Positions 9,029-18,766 of a stretch of 61,991 bases of DNA are shown piece after piece; the stretch's first letter is position 1; every line of letters begins with the position of its first letter. Both the position numbers and the translations under genes were made by a program. The notes beneath the pieces were generated by a model. The model was not told the DNA's origin and made no database searches. It saw only the letters and a program-made list of their open reading frames with translations. The stretch is from Lachnospiraceae bacterium UBA3762 (GTDB taxonomy: Bacteria > Bacillota > Clostridia > Lachnospirales > Lachnospiraceae): assembly GCA_002371615.1 (NCBI GenBank), contig DFGA01000069.1, positions 1 through 61,991 of the forward strand, given 5' to 3'.

Positions 9029-11398
9029 ATGAATAAAAAGAGTCTGCAAACACTTGAATTCAATAAAATCACCCAGATGCTCGCTGACAGAACAAGCACC
9101 GAACTCGGCAGGAAAAAAGCATTATCTCTTGTACCCTCGGACCGCCTGTTTGATATAGATCTGTGGCAGCAAAACACAGAGGATGCCCTAAAGCGGATTC
9201 TTCGCGACGGAAACATATCTTTTACCGCCCGCCGCAATATGTACGAATCTGTTTCTCTCCTCAAAAAGGGAAGCTCCCTGTCCGCACATGACCTTCTCGA
9301 GATCGCACTTCTTCTTGAAAATGTCCTGCGCGTAAAATCATATGGTACGGGTGATGACGAATCCACAGACTCTCTTTCGGATTACTTCGAAGTTCTTGAA
9401 CCTCTTTCACCTCTGTGCAAAGAGATCAGAAGATGTATCCTGTCCGAAGATGAGATTGCGGATGATGCAAGCAGCAATCTCCACAGTATCAGAAGAAAGA
9501 AAAAGAGCGTTAACGACAAAATCCACACACAGTTATCCAAAATGGTGTCGGATACATACCGCACTTATCTTCAGGATGCAGTGATAACGATGCGGAACAA
9601 CAGATACTGCATACCGGTAAAGGCCGAGTATAAGGGCAGTGTCCCCGGAATGATCCACGACCAGTCAGCCAGTGCATCAACCTTTTTTATCGAGCCTGCT
9701 GCCATTGTTTCGTATAACAATGAACTCCACCAGCTCGATCTTGAAGAAGCAGCCGAAATAGAAGCGATCCTTGCTGCCCTTTCCGCAAGCTGCCGTGAAG
9801 ATTCCGATAAGATCTCTGCCAATATCGATACGATCGCGGAACTTGATTTTATATTTGCAAAAGGTTCCTTTGCTCTTGAGATCAATGCGTCCCGTCCCCT
9901 CTTCAACGAAAACGGAAAAATAGTTCTCAAAAAGGCCCGCCATCCGCTTCTGGATCCGAAGACTGCAGTGCCCATTAACGTTACCCTCGGTGACGAATAT
10001 GATCTTCTCATAATAACCGGTCCCAACACAGGCGGAAAGACGGTATCCCTCAAGACGGTAGGGCTCCTGTCTCTTATGGGACAGGCAGGACTACACATAC
10101 CTGCTTCCGACAGAAGCGAACTGTCTGTTTTCGAAAACGTATTTGCCGATATCGGGGATGAACAGAGCATTGAGCAGAGCCTGTCAACGTTCTCGTCTCA
10201 CATGAAGAATATTGTATTTATCTTGAAGAAAGCAACCGAAAAATCATTGTGTCTCTTTGACGAACTGGGTGCCGGAACCGATCCGACAGAGGGTGCCGCA
10301 CTTGCAATTGCAATACTTGATACACTTCACGAAAAAGGTATCCGTACTATGGCAACCACTCACTACAGTGAGCTCAAGATATATGCATTGAACACCCCCG
10401 GTGTGGAAAACGCAGGATGCGAGTTCGATGTTGAGTCGCTCCGTCCTACCTACAGACTTCTTACCGGCATTCCCGGAAAGAGTAATGCATTTGCCATCTC
10501 CCAGAAACTGGGGCTGCCGGAGGACATAATAGAAAGCGCCCGCGAGCAGATCTCCTCCAATGATTCTTCATTTGAAGATGTGATCTCCAAGCTTGAAAAA
10601 GACCGCATAACCATGGAAGAAAACCGAAGCGAGATCGAAAAATACAAACACGATATAGAGGTTCTGAAAAATACTTACGAACAGCGCAGGGAAAAGATTG
10701 ATATCTCAAAGGAGCGGATACTAAATGAAGCCCGGGAGGAGGCCCGCAATATTCTGAAAGAGGCAAAGGATCTGGCCGACTCCGTTATACGGGACATCAA
10801 TAAAGGGGGCAGCGGTGATATCAGAAAACTCGAAGGTGACAGAGCTGCTCTTCGTAAGGCAATGGATGACAACCGGTCCGGTGACTCGATCAAGCAACCC
10901 GGAAAAAGTTCACCAAAACACAAAGCTGCTGATTTTACCGTAGGGTGCGATGTCAGGATAATATCCATGGACCTTACCGGGCATGTTCATACAAAACCCG
11001 ATCAAAAAGGAAATCTTTCCGTACAATGTGGTATTATGAATATAAACACAAATATATCCGACCTAGAGATCATAGCATCATCGGACGATATAAGCGGAAA
11101 ATCATTTGCGAAAAAATTTGCCGCATCTTCGAGAAGTTTATCGAAATCCCGCGATATATCTTCGGAGATAAACCTTATCGGACTTAAAGTGGACGAAGCG
11201 ATCCCGAAGCTTGACAAGTATCTGGATGATGCCTATCTGTCACATCTGTCGACGGTCAGGATAGTTCACGGAAAAGGAACCGGTGCGCTGCGTTCAGCGG
11301 TAAATGCGCATCTTAAAAAAGTATCCTATGTTGCCTCGTACCGGGCCGGAGAATTCGGCGAAGGTGATGCAGGTGTAACGATAGTAGAATTCAAATAG
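9029..11398 (+). CDS. mutS2: MutS2 family ATPase/endonuclease
   Basis: 789 residues, the normal length for MutS2. Walker A GPNTGGKT is near residue 332 and Walker B LFDELGAGTDP near 408. A long coiled coil covers about 510-600. A C-terminal Smr nuclease domain (about 712-789) has HGKGTGALR. MutS2 lacks the mismatch-recognition domain of MutS; in Firmicutes it acts on recombination intermediates and on collided ribosomes (family knowledge). The downstream two-component pair begins 18 nt later on the same strand and may be co-transcribed. Confidence 0.95.
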   Translation: MNKKSLQTLEFNKITQMLADRTSTELGRKKALSLVPSDRLFDIDLWQQNTEDALKRILRDGNISFTARRNMYESVSLLKKGSSLSAHDLLEIALLLENVLRVKSYGTGDDESTDSLSDYFEVLEPLSPLCKEIRRCILSEDEIADDASSNLHSIRRKKKSVNDKIHTQLSKMVSDTYRTYLQDAVITMRNNRYCIPVKAEYKGSVPGMIHDQSASASTFFIEPAAIVSYNNELHQLDLEEAAEIEAILAALSASCREDSDKISANIDTIAELDFIFAKGSFALEINASRPLFNENGKIVLKKARHPLLDPKTAVPINVTLGDEYDLLIITGPNTGGKTVSLKTVGLLSLMGQAGLHIPASDRSELSVFENVFADIGDEQSIEQSLSTFSSHMKNIVFILKKATEKSLCLFDELGAGTDPTEGAALAIAILDTLHEKGIRTMATTHYSELKIYALNTPGVENAGCEFDVESLRPTYRLLTGIPGKSNAFAISQKLGLPEDIIESAREQISSNDSSFEDVISKLEKDRITMEENRSEIEKYKHDIEVLKNTYEQRREKIDISKERILNEAREEARNILKEAKDLADSVIRDINKGGSGDIRKLEGDRAALRKAMDDNRSGDSIKQPGKSSPKHKAADFTVGCDVRIISMDLTGHVHTKPDQKGNLSVQCGIMNINTNISDLEIIASSDDISGKSFAKKFAASSRSLSKSRDISSEINLIGLKVDEAIPKLDKYLDDAYLSHLSTVRIVHGKGTGALRSAVNAHLKKVSYVASYRAGEFGEGDAGVTIVEFK

Positions 11399-11416
11399 TA
11401 ACAAAGGAGTTCAATC

Positions 11417-12121
11417 ATGGCTGGAAAACAGAAGATTCTGATAGTTGATGATGATGAAAACATTGCCGAGCTGATCGAGTTGTATCTGACCAAGGAATGT
11501 TTTGATACCAAGATCGTAAACGACGGTGAGTCGGCTCTGGCGGTTTATGAAACATATGAGCCAAACCTTATACTTCTTGACCTTATGCTGCCGGGAATAG
11601 ACGGTTATCAGGTCTGCAGGGAAATAAGATCCAAAAATCCCACGCCTATAATAATGCTCTCCGCCAAAGGCGAAGTGTTTGATAAAGTTCTCGGATTGGA
11701 ACTGGGTGCGGACGATTACATGGAAAAGCCTTTTGATTCCAAGGAGCTTGTGGCAAGGGTAAAGGCTGTGCTCAGAAGATGCACACAGACCAAGACTCCT
11801 GCTCCTACTTCCGATACAAAAGTTGTCGAATATCCCGACCTTGTGATCAGTCTCAACGATTACTCGGTAATGTACAACGGCAAATACCTGGATATGCCTC
11901 CCAAAGAGATCGAACTGCTATTCTTCCTTGCCTCACAGCCTAATCAGGTGTTCACAAGAGAACAGCTCCTCGATCATATATGGGGATATGAATATGCGGG
12001 AGATACAAGAACAGTTGACGTTCACATCAAACGTCTCCGTGAGAAGATAAGCGATCACGCACAATGGAGACTTCATACCGTATGGGGTGTCGGCTACAAG
12101 TTTGAGGCCCGCTCAATATGA
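11417..12121 (+). CDS. OmpR/PhoB-family response regulator
   Basis: 234 residues. The N-terminal receiver domain has the acidic pair in VDDDE near residue 11, the phospho-accepting Asp in LILLDLMLPG near 54 and the conserved Lys in MEKPF near 104. The C-terminal winged helix (about 130-232) carries PPKEIELLFFL and TVDVHIKRLREK. AAGGAG precedes the ATG. Its stop overlaps the start of the kinase gene (ATGA), as is usual for cognate pairs. Targets cannot be read from the sequence. Confidence 0.93.
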   Translation: MAGKQKILIVDDDENIAELIELYLTKECFDTKIVNDGESALAVYETYEPNLILLDLMLPGIDGYQVCREIRSKNPTPIIMLSAKGEVFDKVLGLELGADDYMEKPFDSKELVARVKAVLRRCTQTKTPAPTSDTKVVEYPDLVISLNDYSVMYNGKYLDMPPKEIELLFFLASQPNQVFTREQLLDHIWGYEYAGDTRTVDVHIKRLREKISDHAQWRLHTVWGVGYKFEARSI

Positions 12122-13551
12122 AGAAAAATCGCAAGTTATACTACAAGTTCATACTTGCGTATGTATTCTTTGCCGCTCTGTGTGTAGGTGTCGTTCTCGT
12201 GATCACTTCTCCGATAATGTACAATTTTCTCGTCAAACAGAAAGCCGCCGAGTTGTACAGATCAGCGAATGAGATCTCCAACACCTATGCTGCCTATTTC
12301 TATGATGACTCTCTTTCCACTGAAGATGTAAGGAAACAGTTAAAGGCGGCGGGTGATTTTTCGGGACTGACCATATGGATAATCAATACCGACGGCAAAG
12401 TCATATACAATTCGGCAACGAACGGTGAGAGCGGTACTGATTTTACGATCGATGGTTTCATTGAGGAAGACACCGGGAAAAATTTCTATCGGGAAGGGAC
12501 TTTCTATAATTACTTTAGCGAAGAAATGCTCTCCGTTCTGTCTCCCATAACCTATAACTATAATCTGAAGGGATATGTTGTAGTACACTCTCCGCTTGTA
12601 AGGATACGTGAACAGCGTAACGACCTGAACCTGCTGATCCTTGCCACAGTCGCGGTTATATTCGTTCTGTCCACTTTCATACTCGTTGTATTTACAGATA
12701 TCGTGTATATCCCTCTCAAAAAGATTACCAAAGCGACCGAAGCATATGCGGAGGGTGATTTTTCATACCCGATAGATGTCGATAAGAACGATGAGATCGG
12801 CTACCTTGCGGCTTCACTTACTTATATGGCAGACAAGCTGTCACACTTTGAGGACGATCAGAAGAAGTTCATTGCAAACGTGTCACATGATTTTCGCTCT
12901 CCCCTGACGTCGATGAAAGGCTATCTTGAAGCTATGGCGGATGGTACGATCCCGCCCGAGCAGCACGAAAAGTATATCAATATCGTCAATAACGAGACGG
13001 AACGTCTGACCAAACTTACGAACAATCTGCTAACCCTTAACAACCTGAACATTTCGGGAATGAATCTTGATATCACCGACTTCGATATTAACAAAACAAT
13101 TAAGAATACAGTCGCAACATTTGAGGGAACATGCAAGAATAAACATATCTCATTCAACCTTGTTCTGCTCGGTGAACAGCTCCTTGTGTCAGCCGACAAA
13201 GGAAGGATCGAGCAGGTGCTGTACAACCTGATCGATAACGCGATCAAATTCAGCAGACCCGATTCGGTAATAAAGCTTGAAACAAGCGAAAAGAATGAAA
13301 CCGTATTCGTATCGGTCAAGGATTCGGGAATAGGAATTCCCAAAGACAGCCTGAAGCTGATATTTGACAGGTTCTACAAAACGGACATATCACGTGGTAA
13401 GGACAAGAAGGGCACCGGACTGGGATTGTCAATCGTCAAAGAGATCATTAACGCACATCACGAAAACATAAACGTAATTTCCACGGTTGACGTCGGAACC
13501 GAATTCATATTTACACTTCCCCGATCAAAAAACCCGGATGATGACGATTAA
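12118..13551 (+). CDS. Sensor histidine kinase with HAMP domain
   Basis: 477 residues. Membrane segments lie near 10-33 and 172-194 and flank an external sensor region of about 135 residues. HAMP follows (about 195-247). The phospho-accepting H257 is in NVSHDFRSPLTSMKGY. The ATPase domain has the N box NLIDNAIKFS, G1 DSGIGIP and G2 GTGLGLSIV. The gene overlaps the response regulator by 4 nt, so it is presumably its kinase. Its TAA stop overlaps the stop of the convergent aminotransferase gene. The stimulus is unknown. Confidence 0.93.
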   Translation: MKKNRKLYYKFILAYVFFAALCVGVVLVITSPIMYNFLVKQKAAELYRSANEISNTYAAYFYDDSLSTEDVRKQLKAAGDFSGLTIWIINTDGKVIYNSATNGESGTDFTIDGFIEEDTGKNFYREGTFYNYFSEEMLSVLSPITYNYNLKGYVVVHSPLVRIREQRNDLNLLILATVAVIFVLSTFILVVFTDIVYIPLKKITKATEAYAEGDFSYPIDVDKNDEIGYLAASLTYMADKLSHFEDDQKKFIANVSHDFRSPLTSMKGYLEAMADGTIPPEQHEKYINIVNNETERLTKLTNNLLTLNNLNISGMNLDITDFDINKTIKNTVATFEGTCKNKHISFNLVLLGEQLLVSADKGRIEQVLYNLIDNAIKFSRPDSVIKLETSEKNETVFVSVKDSGIGIPKDSLKLIFDRFYKTDISRGKDKKGTGLGLSIVKEIINAHHENINVISTVDVGTEFIFTLPRSKNPDDDD

Positions 13552-14711
13552 TTTCTCAGCTCCTCTATAAACAGGGCTAGTCTGCCCATGGCAGTCTTGA
13601 GCTGCTCTATCGAGTACGCATAGGATATTCTGAGGAACCCTTCTCCGCAGTCTCCGAAAGCAGTACCCGGAACTACAGCAACAGACTGGGAATCAAGAAG
13701 CGCAAATGCAAACTCCTCACTCGTCATATTAAATTCCCTGATATCGGGAAATACATAAAACGCTCCGAAAGGCTCGAAGCATGGAAGCTTCATCTCACGG
13801 AAGGCATTCATCAGATAATTTCTTCTCTGATTATATGAAGTCCTCATCTTCTTAACATCTTCGTCCCCGTTCCGCAGTGCTTCAACTGCCGCGTACTGGC
13901 TCGTTGTAGGTGCACACATGATCGCAAACTGGTGGATCTTGGTCATCTGGGCAATTATCTCTTCGGGTCCGAGTGCATACCCGAGTCTCCATCCGGTCAT
14001 TGCATATGCCTTGGAGAACCCGTTTATTACTATCGTTCTCTCCTTCATACCCGGAAGCGATGCTATCGATACGTGATCTTTCTTAAATGTAAGTTCCGCA
14101 TATATTTCATCGGACAAAACAAAAATGTCCTTCTCTATACAGATCTTGGCGATCTTCTCAAGGTCTTCCCTCTCCATGATCGCACCCGTAGGGTTATTAG
14201 GGAAAGGAAGTACGAGTATCTTCGTCTTGTCCGTAATAGCCTCTTCAAGTTCCTCCGCCGTAAGCCTGAAATCATCTTCATTCTTAAGCTCGACAATTAC
14301 GGGCTTGGCTCCGGCCAATATTGCACACGGCTCATATGAAACATAGCTTGGCTGCGGAACTATAACCTCATCACCGGGATCTATCATTGCACGAAGAGCA
14401 ATATCTATAGCCTCGGATCCTCCGACGGTTATTATCGTCTCATGCTTCGGATCATATGAAATATCAAACCTTCTTGCGTAATAATTGCATATTTCGGTTC
14501 TAAGCTCCATCAGTCCCGAATTGGATGTATAGAAGGTCTTCCCCTTTTCAAGGGAATAAATACCCTCATCCCTTATATGCCAGGGTGTGTCAAAGTCAGG
14601 TTCTCCCACACCGAGTGAGATCGTATCCTTTCTCTCGCTTGCAAGATCGAAGAATTTTCTGATACCCGATGGTTTGATCCCGACTATTGTCTGTGACAGA
14701 GGATTTCTCAT
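13548..14711 (-). CDS. PLP-dependent class I/II aminotransferase
   Basis: 387 residues, fold type I. The PLP lysine is in NGFSKAYAMTGWRLGY near 235. NNPTGAI (about 170) and the C-terminal FLRISYA arginine are the expected cofactor and carboxylate contacts. Aspartate or aromatic aminotransferases and MalY/PatA-type enzymes share this layout, so the substrate is not certain. The gene overlaps the Lrp-type regulator by 4 nt, which suggests an amino-acid-responsive unit. Confidence 0.88.
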   Translation of the reverse strand: MRNPLSQTIVGIKPSGIRKFFDLASERKDTISLGVGEPDFDTPWHIRDEGIYSLEKGKTFYTSNSGLMELRTEICNYYARRFDISYDPKHETIITVGGSEAIDIALRAMIDPGDEVIVPQPSYVSYEPCAILAGAKPVIVELKNEDDFRLTAEELEEAITDKTKILVLPFPNNPTGAIMEREDLEKIAKICIEKDIFVLSDEIYAELTFKKDHVSIASLPGMKERTIVINGFSKAYAMTGWRLGYALGPEEIIAQMTKIHQFAIMCAPTTSQYAAVEALRNGDEDVKKMRTSYNQRRNYLMNAFREMKLPCFEPFGAFYVFPDIREFNMTSEEFAFALLDSQSVAVVPGTAFGDCGEGFLRISYAYSIEQLKTAMGRLALFIEELRN

Positions 14712-15190
14712 GGCGTCATTATCATCCTTTCATCTTCGCTCTTGCTGTTAAGGATCATTCCGTGATCCTTGTATTTGCGAAGTACAAAATGCGTAGTCGT
14801 GCTCAGGACAAAATCCATCGTCGACAGTTTTTCATACACGAAAGAAGATATCTCTTTAAGTGTTTTACCTTCCATAAATACCAGCAGATCGAATCCACCG
14901 CTTATAAGGTATGTCGACTGTACCTCCGGATATTTGTATATACGCTCTGCTATCTCATCAAATCCCTTTCCTCTCTGGGGTGTTACACGGACTTCGATAA
15001 GCGCATGTATTCTCTCCTCAGTAACCTTATCCCAGTCGATAAGGGTATGATAACCGCAGATTATTCCTTCGCTTTCCATTGCGGCAAGTTCATTTGCCAC
15101 TTCAACTTCGGAAATATTAAGGCATGCCGCAACTTCTTTAAGATCGATCCTGCTGTTCTTCTCGATTAAGCTCAATATCTCTTCTCTCAT
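14708..15190 (-). CDS. Lrp/AsnC-family transcriptional regulator
   Basis: 160 residues. An N-terminal helix-turn-helix (about 1-60) is followed by a ligand-binding RAM domain (about 65-145) with VQSTYLISGGFDLLVFMEG. Members bind amino acids and control their metabolism. It starts 1 nt from the end of the AIR-synthase-like gene and overlaps the aminotransferase gene by 4 nt, so it probably regulates its own operon. Confidence 0.85.
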   Translation of the reverse strand: MREEILSLIEKNSRIDLKEVAACLNISEVEVANELAAMESEGIICGYHTLIDWDKVTEERIHALIEVRVTPQRGKGFDEIAERIYKYPEVQSTYLISGGFDLLVFMEGKTLKEISSFVYEKLSTMDFVLSTTTHFVLRKYKDHGMILNSKSEDERMIMTP

Positions 15191-15191
15191 G

Positions 15192-16184
15192 TCAATTCCT
15201 TTCTATCTTATAGAGTTCGTCTGATTTCGGCGGTTCTAAAAATCTTTTCTCATCGCCGGAAAGCAGTACCCTGTCATTTCCTTTCGTGACCTTTCCTACA
15301 ATAGCAGCATTAATGCCTGATTTCTGGAGCTGTCTGACTACTTCGGGTCCGTCAGGTGTTGTAATAAGCATTGATCCGCTTGAAATAAGCTCATACGGAT
15401 TGATCCCGAATTCTTCGCAAACCTCCACGGTTTCCTGCCTTATCGGGATATCAAGAAGATTGATCTCAAGCCCGCATCCGCTACCTTCGGCAACTTCCCA
15501 CAAAGCTCCGAATATCCCGCCTTCGGTTACATCATGCATCGCCGTAACTCCGACTGACACCGCGACCTTTGCATCCTCCACAACGGACAGATAATCCGAA
15601 AATCCTATTGCAGTCTCGACAAAAGAAGGAGCAAAGCGGTTAAGTAGATGTTCTTTCTTTTCCTTGGCGATTATACTCGTACCTTCAAGACCTATCCACT
15701 TTGTAACGACCACATCATCTCCGGGTTTTGCTCCCGATGTTGTGATCAGCTTGTCTTTTTTGACCTTTCCTATACCGGTAGCCGTTATCACGGTCTGGTT
15801 GACAACCTTTGTAACCTCCGTATGACCTCCGACCGTCTGGATATTCAGTCTGGAACAGACTTCCTCGGCCTGCTTCATGATCGTCTTAAGTTCCTCTTCT
15901 TCCGTCCCTTCCGGAAGAAGGACTGAAAGCATGATACCTATGACCTCGGCTCCGGATGAAGCTATATCATTGGCTGTAACATGAACAGCCAGTGCCCCGA
16001 TATCGTGACTTGTTCCCGTTATCGGATCGGTCGATGTAACAAATATCTCGTCATCCGCAAGTTCTATAGCCGCACAGTCTTCTCCGACTCCTGCTCCAAC
16101 GACAATTTCGCTTCGCTTTGTCCTAATCTGTTTTATTATGGATCTTTTAAGTACACTTTCAGGTACTTTACCTATCTTTAACAT
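15192..16184 (-). CDS. AIR synthase-related protein (HypE/PurM-like)
   Basis: 330 residues. The PurM/HypE/SelD fold shows in GVGEDCAAIEL near 32, the STDPITG segment near 52, HVTANDIASSG near 70 and VGGHTEV near 118. It lacks the C-terminal cysteine tail of true HypE and ends in KIERN. No hydrogenase genes are nearby, so HypE function is unlikely. I infer an ATP-dependent enzyme of unknown substrate. It lies between the VanW-type gene and the Lrp regulator, all on the minus strand. Confidence 0.75.
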   Translation of the reverse strand: MLKIGKVPESVLKRSIIKQIRTKRSEIVVGAGVGEDCAAIELADDEIFVTSTDPITGTSHDIGALAVHVTANDIASSGAEVIGIMLSVLLPEGTEEEELKTIMKQAEEVCSRLNIQTVGGHTEVTKVVNQTVITATGIGKVKKDKLITTSGAKPGDDVVVTKWIGLEGTSIIAKEKKEHLLNRFAPSFVETAIGFSDYLSVVEDAKVAVSVGVTAMHDVTEGGIFGALWEVAEGSGCGLEINLLDIPIRQETVEVCEEFGINPYELISSGSMLITTPDGPEVVRQLQKSGINAAIVGKVTKGNDRVLLSGDEKRFLEPPKSDELYKIERN

Positions 16185-16205
16185 ATCTATGTCCTAAAGC
16201 ATCCC

Positions 16206-17834
16206 TCAGAGTCCGAAAGCCTCGGCAGCTGCTGCAGCCGCTTGGGCAGCAGAATTTAGCTCTCCGACAGTCGCTTTAACCGTATCTATACTTCCTGAAG
16301 CAATTGCCGCCTGTACCATTGCAAGAGCGGCCGGATTATCCGTTGCTGTCCCGACAGTTGCTGTCCTCGGCGTAGGCAGATATGTGCTCTTGTTAACCTC
16401 AACTCTCTCTGTTTCCTTTCCGTCAACCGTAACTACCTTCCATAGTTTTCCGACATAACCCGTATGTGCCGACTGGGTGGTTATGGAACCAAGCGGAAGC
16501 GAAGGGTCCGCGATTATCTTATCTCCTTCGGGCACTGTTTCGGAAATCTTCTCACTCTCATATGAGACAACACGGTTTGATGGTCTTGTTTCAACTCCGT
16601 ATATCGTAAACACTACCTGTTTATCTTCGGTTGTTATTCCTTCAATATAGATAGGATTTTCCGTATTATTCGTAAACTTGAAGTCCTTGCTTGTTCCGGA
16701 TATGGCAGCATCACTCGACAAATCCACATACGAAACTATCATCGAATGATTATGTCTCTCATCAATCTGAAGCTCCGCACGAAGTACCGCATTATACAAA
16801 GTTGAACTAACCTGACAGATACCTCCTCCGAGACTCTCCACAACCATTCCGTTTAAGTAGGAGCCTGCCAGATAATATCCGTTTTCTTCGGTAAACGGGC
16901 TGACAGTCTGATACATTGAGAATGATTCTCCCGGCAGAAGCACCGTTCCGTTTACAAGTCTTGTTCCGTTTCTGACATTTCCGGATCTGTCGGCATTTGA
17001 TGTCTTAAAGCTTGTCTTGTATCTTCCTATAACATCATGGATCTTTTCAAGATCCTCTGCTGTGGCCTTAGGAATATCCTCCACCACAACCATATCTATT
17101 GTCAGATCCGATCCGGTAAAATTATCAAGAGCAGACATGATCCGGGATACAGAAGCATTCGCATCTATCTTCTCGCCTTTTGTGCCCGGAGTTACCACAA
17201 AATCTCCGTCTGCCTTTGACAAAGTCGCATCTGTGGCTTCAACGTTGTATAATTCTCCCTGCTCATTGACGATTGCTTCAACAGTTTCTCTGTCAAATTC
17301 TACATTGATCGGATATACCTTCTTGTCATGTTCAAGGTCTTTACGCTCTTTATATCTTTCAACAATGTTACCGCTTCTTCCGACATAAAGAGCATCCGCA
17401 ACGAGATTCGTATCGTCCCAGGTCAGGCCCAGATCCTGGGCTGTAGCACTTACACTGTTACCGCCTATGGAATTAAGTGTAATATTTGCAGTCGACATTG
17501 ATTTTACTTTATCACGGATAAGCTTAACTGCCTCATCATATGTCTTGCCCGACATATTGATATCATCAAAATAAATGCCGTTCATTATAGTCCCGGAAAG
17601 ATCTCTTTCAACCATGGGTTCAATTTCCATATTGAAAGACTCACCGAGATCCTCATCCTGCGGACCGTTCTGAACCTTTTCGAACGCTTCTTTAACCAGT
17701 CCGGTTGCTCCGGCAAACACGTCATCTCCCGAAAACGCATAAACATATCTGCCGTTTTGGCCAAACATAAAACCGGCTGCAAGTACTGTCAATATTGATT
17801 TTTTAACGAATCTGCCGTATATCGGTTTCATCAT
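16206..17834 (-). CDS. VanW-family cell-envelope protein
   Basis: About 542 residues from the ATG at 17834; a GTG at 17843 is also in frame and the ribosome site is weak. A hydrophobic signal segment covers about 10-28. Peptidoglycan-binding-type repeats follow (about 85-270). The VanW domain (about 290-410) has GTRLVNGTVLLPGESFS and SLGGGICQVSSTLYNA, its hallmark. The C-terminus is Ala-rich. The family is surface-exposed and found in many Firmicutes, mostly without van genes. A 35-residue membrane peptide gene lies 31 nt upstream. Confidence 0.85.
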   Translation of the reverse strand: MMKPIYGRFVKKSILTVLAAGFMFGQNGRYVYAFSGDDVFAGATGLVKEAFEKVQNGPQDEDLGESFNMEIEPMVERDLSGTIMNGIYFDDINMSGKTYDEAVKLIRDKVKSMSTANITLNSIGGNSVSATAQDLGLTWDDTNLVADALYVGRSGNIVERYKERKDLEHDKKVYPINVEFDRETVEAIVNEQGELYNVEATDATLSKADGDFVVTPGTKGEKIDANASVSRIMSALDNFTGSDLTIDMVVVEDIPKATAEDLEKIHDVIGRYKTSFKTSNADRSGNVRNGTRLVNGTVLLPGESFSMYQTVSPFTEENGYYLAGSYLNGMVVESLGGGICQVSSTLYNAVLRAELQIDERHNHSMIVSYVDLSSDAAISGTSKDFKFTNNTENPIYIEGITTEDKQVVFTIYGVETRPSNRVVSYESEKISETVPEGDKIIADPSLPLGSITTQSAHTGYVGKLWKVVTVDGKETERVEVNKSTYLPTPRTATVGTATDNPAALAMVQAAIASGSIDTVKATVGELNSAAQAAAAAAEAFGL

Positions 17835-17864
17835 AATTGACACACTTTCTTATTTTGATTATGA

Positions 17865-17972
17865 TTATGATACTATGTAAAGCAAAGTAGGTACTACCAT
17901 TGCAAGTACCAGAATAATGATGATTACCGCCGACACTGCCTGCTTTGTTTTTTTGTTACGAAAATTCATCAT
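17865..17972 (-). CDS. Small single-pass membrane peptide
   Basis: A 35-codon frame starting MMNFRNKKTKQAV, then about 20 hydrophobic residues (Ile/Leu/Val-rich) ending LLYIVS. GAGGA lies 7 nt before the ATG at 17972. The basic N-terminus and single helix predict an inner-membrane peptide with the N-terminus inside. Size and layout recall Prli42-type mini-proteins, but the sequence match is not close. It precedes the VanW-type gene on the same strand and probably leads the operon. Confidence 0.55.
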   Translation of the reverse strand: MMNFRNKKTKQAVSAVIIIILVLAMVVPTLLYIVS

Positions 17973-18025
17973 GATACAGTCCTCTTTTATTAGAAAAACC
18001 CGACATAAATAATAGGTAATTATAT

Positions 18026-18766
18026 ATGATATCTCCGCTATTTACAACCATTGTGATTATTGCCGGATTCATCTTTGTCTTTATGAAGATCACTTCCGAG
18101 AAACCCGGTGACGGCATCAGGAGTTTCCGTGAAAAGGAACGCCGTGCCGACAGTACTCTTAAGCAGCCTCTTGATAATCTCCCGTTCATTCAGGTACCCC
18201 TTGACAGTATACCCTCACCTGAACCGGCAGTTAACGAAAAATGCGCCGCACTCCTTAATGAACTGAATACCCTTGCAGGTAAAAAGATCGTCAATCTGAC
18301 CGGAATATCAAACACGGATCTGAAGCTTACATACGGGGCTCCGAACCTTCCGATACTGACAGAGTACGATCAGAATTTCACTTCTCTTTGTATGAATCTC
18401 CATGAGCTCGGATGCGAATACAAACTTACCGGTCATGAAGATGAAGCGATCGCTACATTCAATGCTGCGATAAGTGTCGGAACCGATATCTCCGGAACCT
18501 ATACAACCCTTGCCGAAATGTATGCCGAAAAAGGTCTGTATGTCGAGATCCAGCGACTTATCAACTGTGCTGATAATATCCGTTCACTGACACGGACTTC
18601 CACGATCAAGAAGCTCCAGAACATACTCGACTCACATACATCTGCCGTTATCAAGCTTTCCGGGGACGAGGCTTCTTCTTCGGAGCCTGATCCCGACAAT
18701 ATTTTACCAGCGGACATTCTTGACATTTTGGAGACTGTGCCTTACAAATCGTCCGACCAAATGTGA
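18026..18766 (+). CDS. Membrane-anchored TPR-like protein, unknown function
   Basis: 246 residues. One N-terminal membrane segment (about 5-22), then a soluble region. Residues about 115-205 look like helix-pair (TPR-type) repeats, including ELGCEYKLTGHEDEAIATFNAA. The tail is acidic and Ser-rich. The last 116 nt overlap the convergent nth gene, and both frames look complete. There is no clear Shine-Dalgarno sequence before the ATG. I do not recognise a named family. Confidence 0.7.
   Translation: MISPLFTTIVIIAGFIFVFMKITSEKPGDGIRSFREKERRADSTLKQPLDNLPFIQVPLDSIPSPEPAVNEKCAALLNELNTLAGKKIVNLTGISNTDLKLTYGAPNLPILTEYDQNFTSLCMNLHELGCEYKLTGHEDEAIATFNAAISVGTDISGTYTTLAEMYAEKGLYVEIQRLINCADNIRSLTRTSTIKKLQNILDSHTSAVIKLSGDEASSSEPDPDNILPADILDILETVPYKSSDQM

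Noticed and set aside
14687..15169. 160-codon plus-strand frame opposite the Lrp gene
   Set aside because: It mirrors the Lrp/AsnC gene exactly and lacks start signals or domains.
15192..16184. Hydrogenase maturation protein HypE
   Set aside because: The C-terminal cysteine tail is absent and no hyp or hydrogenase gene is nearby; kept as AIR-synthase-like only.
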